DNA of 64,000 nucleotides from Spirochaetales bacterium Spiro_10. Lineage in GTDB: Bacteria > Spirochaetota > Spirochaetia > Treponematales > Treponemataceae. Position 1 is the stretch's first letter, and each line of letters opens with the position of its first letter. The translations under genes and the position numbers were made by a program. The notes under the pieces were generated by a model that did no database searches, was not told the DNA's origin, and saw nothing but the letters and a program-made list of their open reading frames with translations. Of the stretch, positions 16,578 to 27,069 are shown in pieces. The stretch lies in the NCBI GenBank assembly GCA_001604405.1, contig LVBL01000045.1, positions 47,751-111,750 of the forward strand. Direction: 5' to 3'.

Positions 16578-16949
16578 CTATTGTTTCACGTGAAACATAT
16601 ACCGCTTGCCATGGGCTGTTACCAGCCGAGCCCCGAGAACCTTCGACATGCTATATAACAGAAGATCGATATAAGAGCAGGGCCGTCGTTCTTGTGTGTA
16701 TTTCCGTTGTATCTCTGATGCGTAGCGCAAGACCTGGATATCCGGATGTACTATCGTCACGGTGAGCAGCAGGGTCTCAATCAGCTCGGAATTCCGATCG
16801 GGATCCTCAGATTTTCCGGCGGCAAAGAACAGCTCTTGAACACAGGGCGCTGGTATACCAATCTCCTCCGTCGCATCCCCGTAGAGTTCGAGAATTTTTT
16901 TGTTCCCGGCCAGCAAAGCCAGACAAACATCGGTATCGAGGAGGATCAT
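16578..16949 (-). CDS. VapC-like PIN-domain toxin (ribonuclease)
   Basis: The 123-residue protein has the PIN-domain acidic residues in order: Asp in LLDTDVCLALL, Glu in CVQELFFAA, Asp in CSYIDLLLYSM, then LVTAHGK. PIN toxins cleave tRNA, rRNA or mRNA when freed from their antitoxin. It begins within the stop of the upstream ribbon-helix-helix gene (ATGA overlap), the usual toxin-antitoxin order. Its last codons, MFHVKQ, are encoded by a perfect parS-type 16-mer, so the C-terminus is shaped by, or tolerates, that DNA site. Type II toxin identity is strong; the RNA target is unknown. Confidence 0.85.
   Translation of the reverse strand: MILLDTDVCLALLAGNKKILELYGDATEEIGIPAPCVQELFFAAGKSEDPDRNSELIETLLLTVTIVHPDIQVLRYASEIQRKYTQERRPCSYIDLLLYSMSKVLGARLVTAHGKRYMFHVKQ
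16582..16597. other. parS-type ParB-binding site 2, inside the vapC-like gene
   Basis: This is a second perfect copy of TGTTTCACGTGAAACA, 85 bases from the first. It lies within the final codons of the PIN toxin gene, ending two bases short of the stop codon. Confidence 0.9.
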
Positions 16950-17278
16950 GTCCGTGATCCCCCTTCCGTCTGGTGCCCGAGCCCGCCATCCACAACCGGT
17001 CCGGTACCGGGCCGAAGCAAGAATATCTCGTCAGTAAGGACGCTCGCGCTAGCGGCCTCTCCGTGCCATTTTCCGCAAAGTTCGCTCCACACACGAGAAC
17101 GAGCGCGCATGGGCGGAGAACCCTGGTCATTCCGTGCGTGTCCTTCAAGCCGGCGCTGTACCCCCTCTTCCAGAAGAACGAGAAGTTCGCTGTTCACGCT
17201 TCGTCGCTCGCCTCGGGCAAAAACGCGAACACGCTCCAGCAGTGCATGAGGGATATTCCGTACGGTCAGATTAACCAT
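16946..17278 (-). CDS. FitA/VapB-like antitoxin
   Basis: The 110-residue protein starts MVNLTVRNIPHALLERVRVFA and continues RRSVNSELLVLLEEGV, the ribbon-helix-helix (Arc/FitA-type) DNA-binding fold over the first 45 residues. The remaining part is the disordered toxin-binding tail expected in such antitoxins. Antitoxins of this class bind the PIN toxin and repress their own promoter. It precedes and overlaps the toxin gene by four bases. A CGGAG ribosome binding site lies before the ATG, and the promoter upstream overlaps a GTTAC direct repeat that could be the operator. Confidence 0.82.
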   Translation of the reverse strand: MVNLTVRNIPHALLERVRVFARGERRSVNSELLVLLEEGVQRRLEGHARNDQGSPPMRARSRVWSELCGKWHGEAASASVLTDEIFLLRPGTGPVVDGGLGHQTEGGSRT

Positions 17279-17296
17279 TTTGACTCCGTTTTGATT

Positions 17297-17326
17297 ATAA
17301 TATAGTTACAGTTACGCATTCGTCAA
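17297..17326 (-). promoter_or_regulatory. Promoter of the vapBC-like operon with direct repeat
   Basis: TTGACG (17326-17321) and TATTAT (17302-17297) are 18 bases apart. Between them lies GTTACAGTTAC, two GTTAC copies one base apart, a candidate autoregulatory operator for the ribbon-helix-helix antitoxin. Confidence 0.55.
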
Positions 17327-17359
17327 TCTTGATGGCCTGGGTGGTGCGTGCCATCGAAC

Positions 17360-17409
17360 AAAAAAAACCGGCTGCGGCAATCAAGCATCCTTGACTGCCA
17401 CAGCCGGTT
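17360..17409 (-). terminator. Intrinsic terminator of gyrBA
   Basis: AACCGGCTG pairs with CAGCCGGTT, with a further TGCC / GGCA pairing inside, and a run of Ts follows on the minus strand. It lies about 40 bases after the gyrA stop. Confidence 0.85.
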
Positions 17410-17450
17410 CCCCTTTATGTAAACGGTCCTTTCAACCGTTTATCCCCGTC

Positions 17451-20027
17451 CTACTCCTGATCGTCGGGATCTTCCTGCCCCGGCAGATCCTCGTCCTCGC
17501 GAACGTCGTCCGAACCGTCCAGATCGAGCTCTCCCGCGATGGATATCTCGCTAACCGATGAGGCCTCCACGCGGGCCGGAAGCTCGTCTTCCTGGGCAAC
17601 CGTATCAAGGCCGATAAGGATGTCCGGCCGTTCGATGTTCAGAATCCTGACACCCTGCGCGGCCCGTCCCATCACCGAGATGCCGTTCGCCTTGACGCGG
17701 AGGGTCTTGCCCTGGCTCGTGATGCACACGACCTCGTCGTTGTCGCACACGGCGATCAACCCGACGATCTCGCCCGTTTTTTCGGAGATGGTGTATATCT
17801 TCTGTCCGCCGGTTGCCCGGCCGTGCGGGGTAAACTCGGAGAAGTCCACACGCTTGCCGTAACCGCATTCGGTCATTATGAGCATCCGCGCCGTGTCGTC
17901 GACGCGAAGCGCCCCGGCAAGCTCGTCATCGCTCGAAAGCTTGATGCCGGTCACGCCGCGCGAGGCCCTGCCCAGCGGTCGTATGTCGGTCTCGCTCATC
18001 CGGAGCGCCTGACCGCGGCGAGTAATGAGCATGAGTTCGTTTTTCCCCGACGTGAGTATCCCGCTGATCAGCCGGTCGCCCTCGTCAAGCTTGATCGCGA
18101 TAATGCCCCGCGTCTTGGCGTTCTGGAAGTCGCTCGTCTTGACTTTCTTGACGACGCCCGCCGCGGTCGACATGAGCAGGTACTCGGTGTCGCTGAAATC
18201 CTTGAGGGCGACGACCGTCGTGATCTCCTCGTCCGAGGTAACGGAAAGAAGCGACTTGATGTGCGTTCCCCTGCTGGTCCGGTTGGACTCGGGGATTTCG
18301 TGCACTTTCAGCCAATAGGCCTTTCCGACGCTCGTAATGAAAACGACGTTGTCATGGGTAGAGGCGGTAAAGATCTGGTTCACAAAGTCATCTTCGACTA
18401 ACTTTGCGCTGTTCGATCCCTTCCCTCCCCGGTTCTGGCTTTTGTAGGCGGACGCGGGAATTCTCTTGATATACCCGAGGCTCGAGATGAGGATAACCAT
18501 CTCCTCTTTCTGGATAAGATCCTCGATGTTGATTTCCTCGACCTCGTCGGACACGATATCGGTCCGGCGCTTGTCGCCGAACTTGGCGGTCAGCTCCTCC
18601 GTCTCGGTCTTGATGAGCGCAAGGATCTTCGGCGGGTTCGCGAGCAAGTCCTTGTAATAGGCGATCATCGCCTCGATCTCGGCCAATTCCTGCAGGATCT
18701 TCTCGGTCTCGAGGCTGGTAAGGCGCCCGAGCCGCATGTCGACGATGGCCTGGGCCTGGGCGTCGGAGAACTCGAAGCGGGCGATAAGGGCCGCCTTCGC
18801 GGCGTCGATGTTCCTCGCCTTTTTTATGATCGCGATAACCTCGTCGATGTTCTGGAGGGCGATCACGAGGCCGCGCAAGATGTGGGCCCGCTCCTCCGCC
18901 TTCCGGAGGTCAAAGACGGTGCGCCGCGTAACGACCTCGACGCGATGCTCGACGAAGTGCTGGATCATCTGCTTGAGCGTCAGGGTCTCGGGGCGGCCCT
19001 TCACAAGGGCGAGGTTGATGACGCCAAAAGAGGATTGCAGGGCGGTACGCGAGAAAAGCTGGTTCAGCACGATCTTGGCGATGGCGCCGCGCTTGAGCTC
19101 GATGACGATGCGCATGCCCTCGCGATCGGACTCGTCGCGTATCTCGGAGATCCCGTCGATCACCTTGTCTCGTACAAGTTCGGCGATTCGGGAGATAAGG
19201 ACGGCCTTGTTGACTGCGTACGGGATCTCGGAAAAGATGATCGTTTCCTTTCCTTTTTTGTCGACCTCGAGGGTAAACCGGCCGCGGACGATGATCTTTC
19301 CCCGGCCGGTCTTGAAGGCCATGCGGATGCCCTTCTTGCCGAAGATTATCCCCCCCGTCGGGAAATCGGGGCCCTTGATGTGCTTCATCAGGTCCTCGAT
19401 TGTGCATTCGGGGTTGTCGATGTACTGCGCGATGGCGGCCGAGATCTCGTTAAGGTTGTGCGGGGGCATGTTCGTGGCCATGCCGACCGCGATGCCCGAA
19501 GCCCCGTTCGCAAGGAGGAACGGAAAGGCGGAAGGCAGGACGCGCGGCTCCTTGAGGGAGTCGTCGTAGTTCGGCCCGAAATCTACCGTTTCCTTCTTGA
19601 TGTCCTCGATCATGGACTCGGCGATTTTGGTAAGCCGGCTTTCGGTATAGCGCATCGCGGCGGGCGGGTCGCCGTCGACCGAGCCGAAATTCCCCTGTCC
19701 CTGTATTACCGGGTATCGCAGGGAAAAGTCCTGCGCGAGCCGGACGAGGGCGTCGTAGATCGACTGGTCCCCGTGCGGGTGGTACTTACCGAGAACGTCA
19801 CCGACGATGCGTCCGCATTTCTTGAACGGCGTGTTGGAACGGATTCCGAGCTCTTCCATGGAATAGAGGATCCGCCGGTGGACCGGTTTCAATCCGTCCC
19901 GAACGTCCGGAAGGGCCCGGCTCACGATGACCGACATCGCGTAATTGAGATAGGCGGTCTTGACTTCCTGTTCTATCGAAATGGGAATCAGCGTTCCCGT
20001 CGGAAACGTTTCTTCGTGTTCACTCAT
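17451..20027 (-). CDS. gyrA: DNA gyrase subunit A
   Basis: GyrA is the breakage-reunion subunit that, with GyrB, introduces negative supercoils. The 858-residue protein has the catalytic tyrosine at 127 (AMRYTES), the GyrA-box QNRGGKG, which marks gyrase rather than topoisomerase IV, a beta-pinwheel C-terminal domain and an acidic tail rich in Asp and Glu. In the quinolone-determining region the sequence is [10 protein letters not shown], with Gln88 at the position of E. coli Ser83. The gene follows gyrB by 15 bases in the same direction and ends at a strong terminator. Confidence 0.97.
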   Translation of the reverse strand: MSEHEETFPTGTLIPISIEQEVKTAYLNYAMSVIVSRALPDVRDGLKPVHRRILYSMEELGIRSNTPFKKCGRIVGDVLGKYHPHGDQSIYDALVRLAQDFSLRYPVIQGQGNFGSVDGDPPAAMRYTESRLTKIAESMIEDIKKETVDFGPNYDDSLKEPRVLPSAFPFLLANGASGIAVGMATNMPPHNLNEISAAIAQYIDNPECTIEDLMKHIKGPDFPTGGIIFGKKGIRMAFKTGRGKIIVRGRFTLEVDKKGKETIIFSEIPYAVNKAVLISRIAELVRDKVIDGISEIRDESDREGMRIVIELKRGAIAKIVLNQLFSRTALQSSFGVINLALVKGRPETLTLKQMIQHFVEHRVEVVTRRTVFDLRKAEERAHILRGLVIALQNIDEVIAIIKKARNIDAAKAALIARFEFSDAQAQAIVDMRLGRLTSLETEKILQELAEIEAMIAYYKDLLANPPKILALIKTETEELTAKFGDKRRTDIVSDEVEEINIEDLIQKEEMVILISSLGYIKRIPASAYKSQNRGGKGSNSAKLVEDDFVNQIFTASTHDNVVFITSVGKAYWLKVHEIPESNRTSRGTHIKSLLSVTSDEEITTVVALKDFSDTEYLLMSTAAGVVKKVKTSDFQNAKTRGIIAIKLDEGDRLISGILTSGKNELMLITRRGQALRMSETDIRPLGRASRGVTGIKLSSDDELAGALRVDDTARMLIMTECGYGKRVDFSEFTPHGRATGGQKIYTISEKTGEIVGLIAVCDNDEVVCITSQGKTLRVKANGISVMGRAAQGVRILNIERPDILIGLDTVAQEDELPARVEASSVSEISIAGELDLDGSDDVREDEDLPGQEDPDDQE

Positions 20028-20042
20028 CGCAATGCTTCTCCA

Positions 20043-21956
<1,914 letters not shown>

Positions 21957-22003
21957 TTAGTATCCTTATATAGTAGAAACGTGTATCAGCCATAGTACCG
22001 TCA

Positions 22004-22033
22004 TTGTCAAAAAAAGTAAAGAAGGGGTATAAT
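22004..22033 (+). promoter_or_regulatory. dnaA promoter, positioned for a leaderless transcript
   Basis: TTGTCA (22004-22009) and a perfect TATAAT (22028-22033) are 18 bases apart. A start about seven bases past the -10 box would fall at about 22040, only two bases before the dnaA ATG. No Shine-Dalgarno lies between. Confidence 0.6.
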
Positions 22034-22041
22034 GGCCCTCT

Positions 22042-23478
22042 ATGGGTACGTGGGATTATGATGTCTTTTGGAAAGAAACGCTCAATCAACTAAAATCAGA
22101 GCTCTCCGAGCAGGAATACGCCATGTGGTTCAACATGGCGTACGAGTCGTCAGGGGAGCAGGCCATCGTTATATCCGTTCCCTCGGCCTTCTACCGGGAT
22201 CAGGTAAAACAGCGCTATCAGGCGCGGATAGAGAACAAGCTTTATGAATTGTCGGGGCAGCACATCCAGGTTGCCCTTGAAGTCAAGCAGAGAGCCAAGG
22301 ACGATTCGCACCAGGCCGTATCCGGATCCGTCCCCGCCTCGAAAAGGACGGCGCACGGAAGGGAATCGGAGGGAAAGGGAGCCCCAGCCGGCCCCCATGC
22401 CGTCTCGGAACATCTTGCCAAGGCCGATCACCCCCGGCCCCGGGACGGGCACGTCCAACTCCGCAAGGATTACATATTCGAAAACTTCGTTATCGGAGAG
22501 AACAACTTTTTCGCGGCGAACGCGGCCATAGCCATAGCCAAAAATCCGGGCACGGCCTATAACCCCTGCCTCATTTACGGCGGCGTTGGTCTCGGAAAGA
22601 CCCACCTGATGCAGGCGATCGGCAACCTGGCCTGGCAGGAAAAAGGCTGTAAAATCATCTATATCACGGCGGAAAACTTCACGAACGAATTCGTCGAAGC
22701 CATAAAAAACTCCGCCACGCAGGGTTTCAAAAACAAGTACAGAAACGCCGATATGCTGCTAATTGACGACATCCACTTCCTTCAGAAAAAAAACGAAACG
22801 CAGGAAGAGCTGTTCCATACGTTCAACGCCCTCTATGACGCGAACAAGCAGATCATCTTCACCTGCGATCGGCCCGTATCCGAGCTGAAGAACCTTTCGG
22901 AACGCCTGCGATCCCGCTTCGAGCGCGGGCTTAACGTCGACCTTCAGCCCCCGAGCTATGAAACGCGTTGCGCTATATTGGCCAAAAAAGTGGAGGCAAG
23001 GGGGGTCAGCATCCCGCCGGACGTGATCAATCTCGTGGCGCGAAATATATCATCGAACGTACGGGATCTCGAGGCCTCGTTGACCAAGCTCATTGCCTAC
23101 GCCGAACTGACCAAAAAGCCGGTAACGCTGGAGATAGCGCAACAGCAGCTTCGCGACAATTTCGGCTCCCCGAAGCAGAATAACGTAACGATCGAAACCA
23201 TCCAGAAGGTTGTGGCGGAGTATTTCTCGCTTTCGTATACGGACCTGAAGGGCAAAAAACGGACCAAGGCCATATCCTTTCCCAGGCAGCTTGCGATGTT
23301 CATCGCCAGGGAGATTACCGAGTATTCCACGACGGAACTCGGGATGGAATTCGGCGGAAGGGATCACACGACGGTCATGCATGGGTGCCAAAAAATCGAC
23401 GAGCGCCTCAAGGCCGAACCCTCTCTTGATTCGACCATTCAAAAACTCATGAAGATGATCAAGGACTATAACAGCTGA
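22042..23478 (+). CDS. dnaA: Chromosomal replication initiator DnaA
   Basis: DnaA binds DnaA boxes, melts oriC and loads the replicative helicase. The 478-residue protein has domain I (WDYDVFWKETLNQLK), a low-complexity linker (residues about 85-140), the AAA+ domain with Walker A GGVGLGKTHL at about 180 and Walker B MLLIDDIHFL, and domain IV with the DNA-binding signature GGRDHTTVMHGCQKI. The start at 22042 gives a natural domain I but lacks a Shine-Dalgarno, and the promoter position suggests a leaderless mRNA. It is followed by the oriC candidate gap and dnaN. Confidence 0.97.
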   Translation: MGTWDYDVFWKETLNQLKSELSEQEYAMWFNMAYESSGEQAIVISVPSAFYRDQVKQRYQARIENKLYELSGQHIQVALEVKQRAKDDSHQAVSGSVPASKRTAHGRESEGKGAPAGPHAVSEHLAKADHPRPRDGHVQLRKDYIFENFVIGENNFFAANAAIAIAKNPGTAYNPCLIYGGVGLGKTHLMQAIGNLAWQEKGCKIIYITAENFTNEFVEAIKNSATQGFKNKYRNADMLLIDDIHFLQKKNETQEELFHTFNALYDANKQIIFTCDRPVSELKNLSERLRSRFERGLNVDLQPPSYETRCAILAKKVEARGVSIPPDVINLVARNISSNVRDLEASLTKLIAYAELTKKPVTLEIAQQQLRDNFGSPKQNNVTIETIQKVVAEYFSLSYTDLKGKKRTKAISFPRQLAMFIAREITEYSTTELGMEFGGRDHTTVMHGCQKIDERLKAEPSLDSTIQKLMKMIKDYNS

Positions 23479-23721
23479 TAAAGAGCGGCTTATGCCGTTT
23501 TTTTCCTGTTCAATGTATGCTACAATGCTGTGGATATCCCGTGGAGAGTTTGACTCCCTGTGGATTAGTGGAAAACGCTGTATGCCACGCATACGTGTTT
23601 GGATAGGCCTTTATTCTTTGTCTTGTAAAGAATAAAGGCGGTTATTAAGGTTTCAACAGGCCCTATTATTGCTACTACTATTATATTATATATATACTTA
23701 TAATAGAGAACCGGAGGATAT
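23479..23721. other. oriC: Candidate oriC (dnaA-dnaN intergenic region)
   Basis: This 243-base gap is AT-rich against the GC-rich surroundings. It holds two DnaA-box-like sites in the same orientation (TGTGGATAT at 23529-23537, TGTGGATTA at 23559-23567) and a weaker one near 23598. These are followed by an AT-rich stretch with TAC/TAT triplets (about 23661-23704) that could be the unwinding element with DnaA-trio-like repeats. A TATAAT for dnaN overlaps its right end (23699-23704). A dnaA-dnaN origin is common in bacteria; here it is supported by motifs and by the divergent gene directions around it. Confidence 0.75.
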
Positions 23722-24825
23722 ATGAAGTTTAGTTTTGACCGAGACGCGCTTCTGAAGGAAATTTCAATTGCCCAAGAGATAATCGCAACTAAAAATGCAA
23801 TTTCCATTCTCTCGAATGTCCTTCTCGAGGCCTCTGCCGGAACGCTTACCATCAAGGCTACCGACATCAAGGTGAACTTTGAAACAAAGATCCCCGTCGA
23901 CGTAAGCGAAGAAGGCTCAACTACCGTTTTTTGCGACAAATTCATGAGCATCATCTCCTCCCTGCCCCAGGGCGAAATAGAGTTCGAACAAAAAGACATC
24001 CGGATAACCATTCGTTCCGCCACGAAAAAAGCGAGATTCCAGCTTAAGAGCATTACCAGCGACAAGTATCCGGAATTTACCTCTCCCAACAATCTTCAGT
24101 TTTTTGAGATACCCGTTAAAGAATTCAAAGAGATGATCAATCAGACCGTTTTCTCGGTATCCGCCGACGAAACACGGTATTTCATGAATGGCGTCTATAT
24201 GGAGCGGGTCAATGACAAAATCCAGCTTGTAGCCACGGACGGTCGCCGATTGGCCTTCATAGCGAAGGAGTTCGGCATAGCAATCCCCGAATTCAAGGGC
24301 GTGATAGTACCGCCGAAAATACTCACGATCATCAACAAGCGCGCGACCGACGAGGGCCCCCTGTCCATCGCGGTAGGGGAGAAAAACATATTCTTCCGTT
24401 TCGCGAACTACGAATTTTCCTCTGTGCTGATCGAGGGTCAGTTCCCCAACTATTCGAGGGTAATCCCCGAAAGCCAGTCCGCATCCTTCGAGGTAGATAC
24501 CAAGGACATCATGGAAGCATTGAAGCGCGTTGCCCTGCTGGTCGAACAGAAATCGCGCAGGGTATACCTGACGGTCGCTCCGGGAACGCTGACCATCAGT
24601 TCCCAGGAAACGGAGATCGGAACGGCCAAAGAAGAGATACCGTGCAAATACGACGGTGAAGAGATCACGATAGCCTTGAACTACCTGTATGTCGAAGAGC
24701 CGATAAAGGTTATCGGCTCCGAGCGCGTCAAGTTCGAGTTTACCGAGGCCATGAAGGCGGTCACCGTCAGGTCGGAACCCGGCAAGGATTTCTTTCACAT
24801 CATCATGCCCATGCAGATGGAATAA
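23722..24825 (+). CDS. dnaN: DNA polymerase III beta sliding clamp
   Basis: The 367-residue clamp subunit dimerises around DNA and tethers polymerase III. Its three-fold repeated clamp fold is recognisable from MKFSFDRDALLKEISIAQEII, the middle VATDGRRLAFI, and the C-terminal IIMPMQ, which is the conserved end that binds clamp-interacting partners. The ATG follows CCGGAGG by seven bases. It sits in the canonical dnaA-dnaN-recF order, 15 bases before recF. Confidence 0.97.
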   Translation: MKFSFDRDALLKEISIAQEIIATKNAISILSNVLLEASAGTLTIKATDIKVNFETKIPVDVSEEGSTTVFCDKFMSIISSLPQGEIEFEQKDIRITIRSATKKARFQLKSITSDKYPEFTSPNNLQFFEIPVKEFKEMINQTVFSVSADETRYFMNGVYMERVNDKIQLVATDGRRLAFIAKEFGIAIPEFKGVIVPPKILTIINKRATDEGPLSIAVGEKNIFFRFANYEFSSVLIEGQFPNYSRVIPESQSASFEVDTKDIMEALKRVALLVEQKSRRVYLTVAPGTLTISSQETEIGTAKEEIPCKYDGEEITIALNYLYVEEPIKVIGSERVKFEFTEAMKAVTVRSEPGKDFFHIIMPMQME

Positions 24826-24840
24826 CACGCGGTTCCCTAC

Positions 24841-25914
24841 GTGCCGTTTTTATCCGTTTCATTCGCGAACGTCCGGAATCTTGAGAACAAAACGATAGAC
24901 CTCCTTTCGAAGGAGGTCTATTTTATTGGCGAAAACGGGCAAGGCAAGAGCAACATCCTCGAGACGCTGTACCTCTCGGCGTACGGCTCTTCGTTTCGGA
25001 CGAGAAACGACTCCGAGATAGCCACCAACGGAATGAAGGATTTCTCCGTCCGCGCGATCTTCAGGGACCAGAACGAACGGACCAACACCATCTCCGTCAC
25101 ACTGAAGGACGGACGCAAGAGAATCGAAAAAAACGCCAAGGTCATCGCCGATCGCAAGGAGCTTGTTGACACGATACCCTGCGTGCTTTTCAGCCATGAC
25201 GACCTTGATTTCGCAGTCGGGGCCCCCGAGCGCCGGAGGTTTTTCATTGACCAGTCCCTGTCGATGTACGACGGATCCTACATCGACGTTTTCCGGGCTT
25301 ACAAGAAAATACTCAAGACGCGTAACAACCTGCTCAAAGAAAGGAAAACGGACGTGCTCGACGTGGTCGACGCGCAACTCGCCGAGGCGGGGGCCGAGGT
25401 AACCCGGCGCAGGCGAAAGACCATTCGCGATTTTAACGGCGTCTTTGCCCGCTTGTACGAGGAAGTCGCGGGAATCGACGGAGTCACGCTCGAATACTCG
25501 CCGTCCTGGAAAGGGGCGACCTTGGACGAGATAATGACGGAGATCGTTGGAAAGCGCGCGCTTGACGAGTCGACGGGAACGAGCATGTCAGGACCCCACC
25601 GGGACAGGATTCGGTTTGTCCGTAACGGCGCTGCGTTTATCCCAAACGCCTCGACGGGACAAAGAAGGTTGCTGTCGCTGTTGCTCCGTACCGCGCAAGC
25701 CGTGTTTTATACCGACGTTACCGGAAGATTGCCGGTCCTCCTGATGGATGACGTATTGCTCGAACTCGATCCGGAAAAGAGACAGCGGTTCACGGCTCTC
25801 CTTCCCTCGTACGACCAGCTGTTCTGCACGTTCATGCCCGGCGAACCGTACGAGCGCTACCGGCGAACCACGACCAGGGTGTATCACGTCGAAGGGGGCG
25901 GATGGCATGAGTAA
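24841..25914 (+). CDS. recF: DNA replication and repair protein RecF
   Basis: RecF is an SMC-like ATPase that helps RecO and RecR load RecA at gaps. The 357-residue protein starts with GTG and has Walker A GENGQGKSN near residue 31, the signature region STGQRRLLSL and Walker B VLLMDDVLLELD. The start lies 15 bases after dnaN with no strong Shine-Dalgarno, so coupling to dnaN translation is likely. A perfect 12-base hairpin followed by TTTTA lies inside its first 27 codons. It overlaps the next gene by eight bases. Confidence 0.95.
   Translation: MPFLSVSFANVRNLENKTIDLLSKEVYFIGENGQGKSNILETLYLSAYGSSFRTRNDSEIATNGMKDFSVRAIFRDQNERTNTISVTLKDGRKRIEKNAKVIADRKELVDTIPCVLFSHDDLDFAVGAPERRRFFIDQSLSMYDGSYIDVFRAYKKILKTRNNLLKERKTDVLDVVDAQLAEAGAEVTRRRRKTIRDFNGVFARLYEEVAGIDGVTLEYSPSWKGATLDEIMTEIVGKRALDESTGTSMSGPHRDRIRFVRNGAAFIPNASTGQRRLLSLLLRTAQAVFYTDVTGRLPVLLMDDVLLELDPEKRQRFTALLPSYDQLFCTFMPGEPYERYRRTTTRVYHVEGGGWHE
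24895..24921 (+). promoter_or_regulatory. Perfect terminator-like hairpin inside recF codons 19-27
   Basis: ATAGACCTCCTT and AAGGAGGTCTAT form a 12-base perfect stem with a three-base loop, followed by TTTTATT. It is within the recF reading frame and also contains a Shine-Dalgarno-like AAGGAGG. It may attenuate transcription between dnaN and recF or block the decoy ribosome binding site. Confidence 0.55.
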
Positions 25915-26416
25915 GGACGTAAAAAGGGCGGCCGATATCGTTACCTCCCTGTTTTCCACGCTGGACGGAAACCGCATGCGCGAGGCAAACGAGTTTTTCG
26001 GCAACTGGCGATCTCTGGTCGGCGAAAAACTCGCGGCGCACAGCCGCGTGGTCGATGTCGATCGCGGCGTCGTCGTTGTCGAGGTCGATCACCCGGGATG
26101 GAGCCAGCAGTTGTCGTTCATCAAAAAGCGCGTCGTTTCGGACCTGTCGCGCGTTTTTCCCGCTCTCGGCATCAAGTCCATGGTCGTCCGGGTCCGCCCC
26201 GAAAACGGCGCGCCATACCACAGGCAGGAGGCGGCAGTCGGCGCCGGGGTTCCCCGCGCGAAGGGCGGGGAACCCGACAGGGAGACCTCCGTGTCCGGCG
26301 AGGAAGACGCCTCGCCTGGGCACACGCCCGTCGATGCGACGTTGGACAGTCCCTTGCAGGAGGTTCTTTCCCGGCTTAAAGAGAGTATTCGCAAGGGAAA
26401 GCCCTCCGCCAGGTAG
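25907..26416 (+). CDS. DUF721 protein, DciA-like helicase-loading factor
   Basis: The 169-residue protein has the DUF721 core (residues about 1-100): ANEFFGNWRSLVGEKLAAHSRVV and VVVVEVDHPGWSQQLSF, the latter being the diagnostic half. The C-terminal part is charged and probably disordered. DUF721 proteins include DciA, the widespread ancestral loader of the DnaB helicase, and its position after dnaA-dnaN-recF supports that role. It overlaps the recF stop by eight bases with GAAGGGGG as ribosome binding site. The family is clear; the loader function is inferred. Confidence 0.8.
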   Translation: MSKDVKRAADIVTSLFSTLDGNRMREANEFFGNWRSLVGEKLAAHSRVVDVDRGVVVVEVDHPGWSQQLSFIKKRVVSDLSRVFPALGIKSMVVRVRPENGAPYHRQEAAVGAGVPRAKGGEPDRETSVSGEEDASPGHTPVDATLDSPLQEVLSRLKESIRKGKPSAR

Positions 26417-26427
26417 ACGACGACTTC

Positions 26428-26456
26428 TTGACCTCCCGGGGGCTGTCATGTATACT
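26428..26456 (+). promoter_or_regulatory. Promoter of the rpmH-rnpA-yidD-yidC-jag cluster
   Basis: TTGACC and TATACT are 17 bases apart, in the gap between the DUF721 gene and rpmH, about 90 bases before the rpmH start. Confidence 0.7.
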
Positions 26457-26543
26457 GCGATGCCTATTGTACGCGATAGATGCAGATCTTATGAACGGGG
26501 GCCACAAAGTTTCCGTTCTTGCAAATAAAGGAGTCTACGATCC

Positions 26544-26699
26544 ATGAAACGGACATACCAGCCCAGCAAGGTCAAGCGCACCCGCAAATTCGGCTTTCGG
26601 GCCAGAATGGCTACCCGAGGGGGACGTTTGGTCTTGAAGCGCCGTCGCGCCAAGGGACGCTACAAGCTTACCATTTCCGACGAAAAGAAGCCCTACTGA
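26544..26699 (+). CDS. rpmH: 50S ribosomal protein L34
   Basis: This is a 51-codon gene with AAAGGAG ten bases before the ATG. The peptide starts [20 protein letters not shown] and continues through [19 protein letters not shown], the highly conserved L34 pattern. Its last residues ([11 protein letters not shown]) form a short extension beyond the usual end. L34 is a component of the large ribosomal subunit near the peptidyl-transferase region. It is the first gene of the rnpA-yidD-yidC cluster, 13 bases before rnpA. Confidence 0.97.
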   Translation: MKRTYQPSKVKRTRKFGFRARMATRGGRLVLKRRRAKGRYKLTISDEKKPY

Positions 26700-26712
26700 T
26701 CCACAGGGAGCC

Positions 26713-27069
26713 GTGACACGCTCGAAGTTTTCGAAGGCGGAACGGCTTAGCCGGGCCGCCAGTATCCAGGTTGTTTTCCGGAAAGGAAAAAAATACCAGT
26801 GTGACGGGGCAAAGTTGTTTGTCCTGTCTAACGGGATGGAGCGGAATAGGGTCGTATTCACCTTTCCGCGAGGCTACGGGACGGCTGTTGAGCGAAATCG
26901 TTCCCGGCGGTTGAGTCGGGAGTCGTATAGACTTTTGAAGTGGCATCTCGCGGCAGGCTATGACTTCACGGTTTTGGTTTTTCCGGGAAAGGATGATTTT
27001 TCCGTTCGGAAGGGTCAGCTTGAATTCCTGTTCAGGAAAGCCGGGCTGTGGTCGGATGGACATGAATGA
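26713..27069 (+). CDS. rnpA: Ribonuclease P protein component
   Basis: RnpA is the protein cofactor of RNase P, which matures tRNA 5' ends. The 118-residue basic protein shows the RNP-B signature in [15 protein letters not shown] and starts [24 protein letters not shown], both standard. The start is a GTG, with GGGAG close upstream. It overlaps yidD by four bases (ATGA). Confidence 0.93.
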   Translation: MTRSKFSKAERLSRAASIQVVFRKGKKYQCDGAKLFVLSNGMERNRVVFTFPRGYGTAVERNRSRRLSRESYRLLKWHLAAGYDFTVLVFPGKDDFSVRKGQLEFLFRKAGLWSDGHE

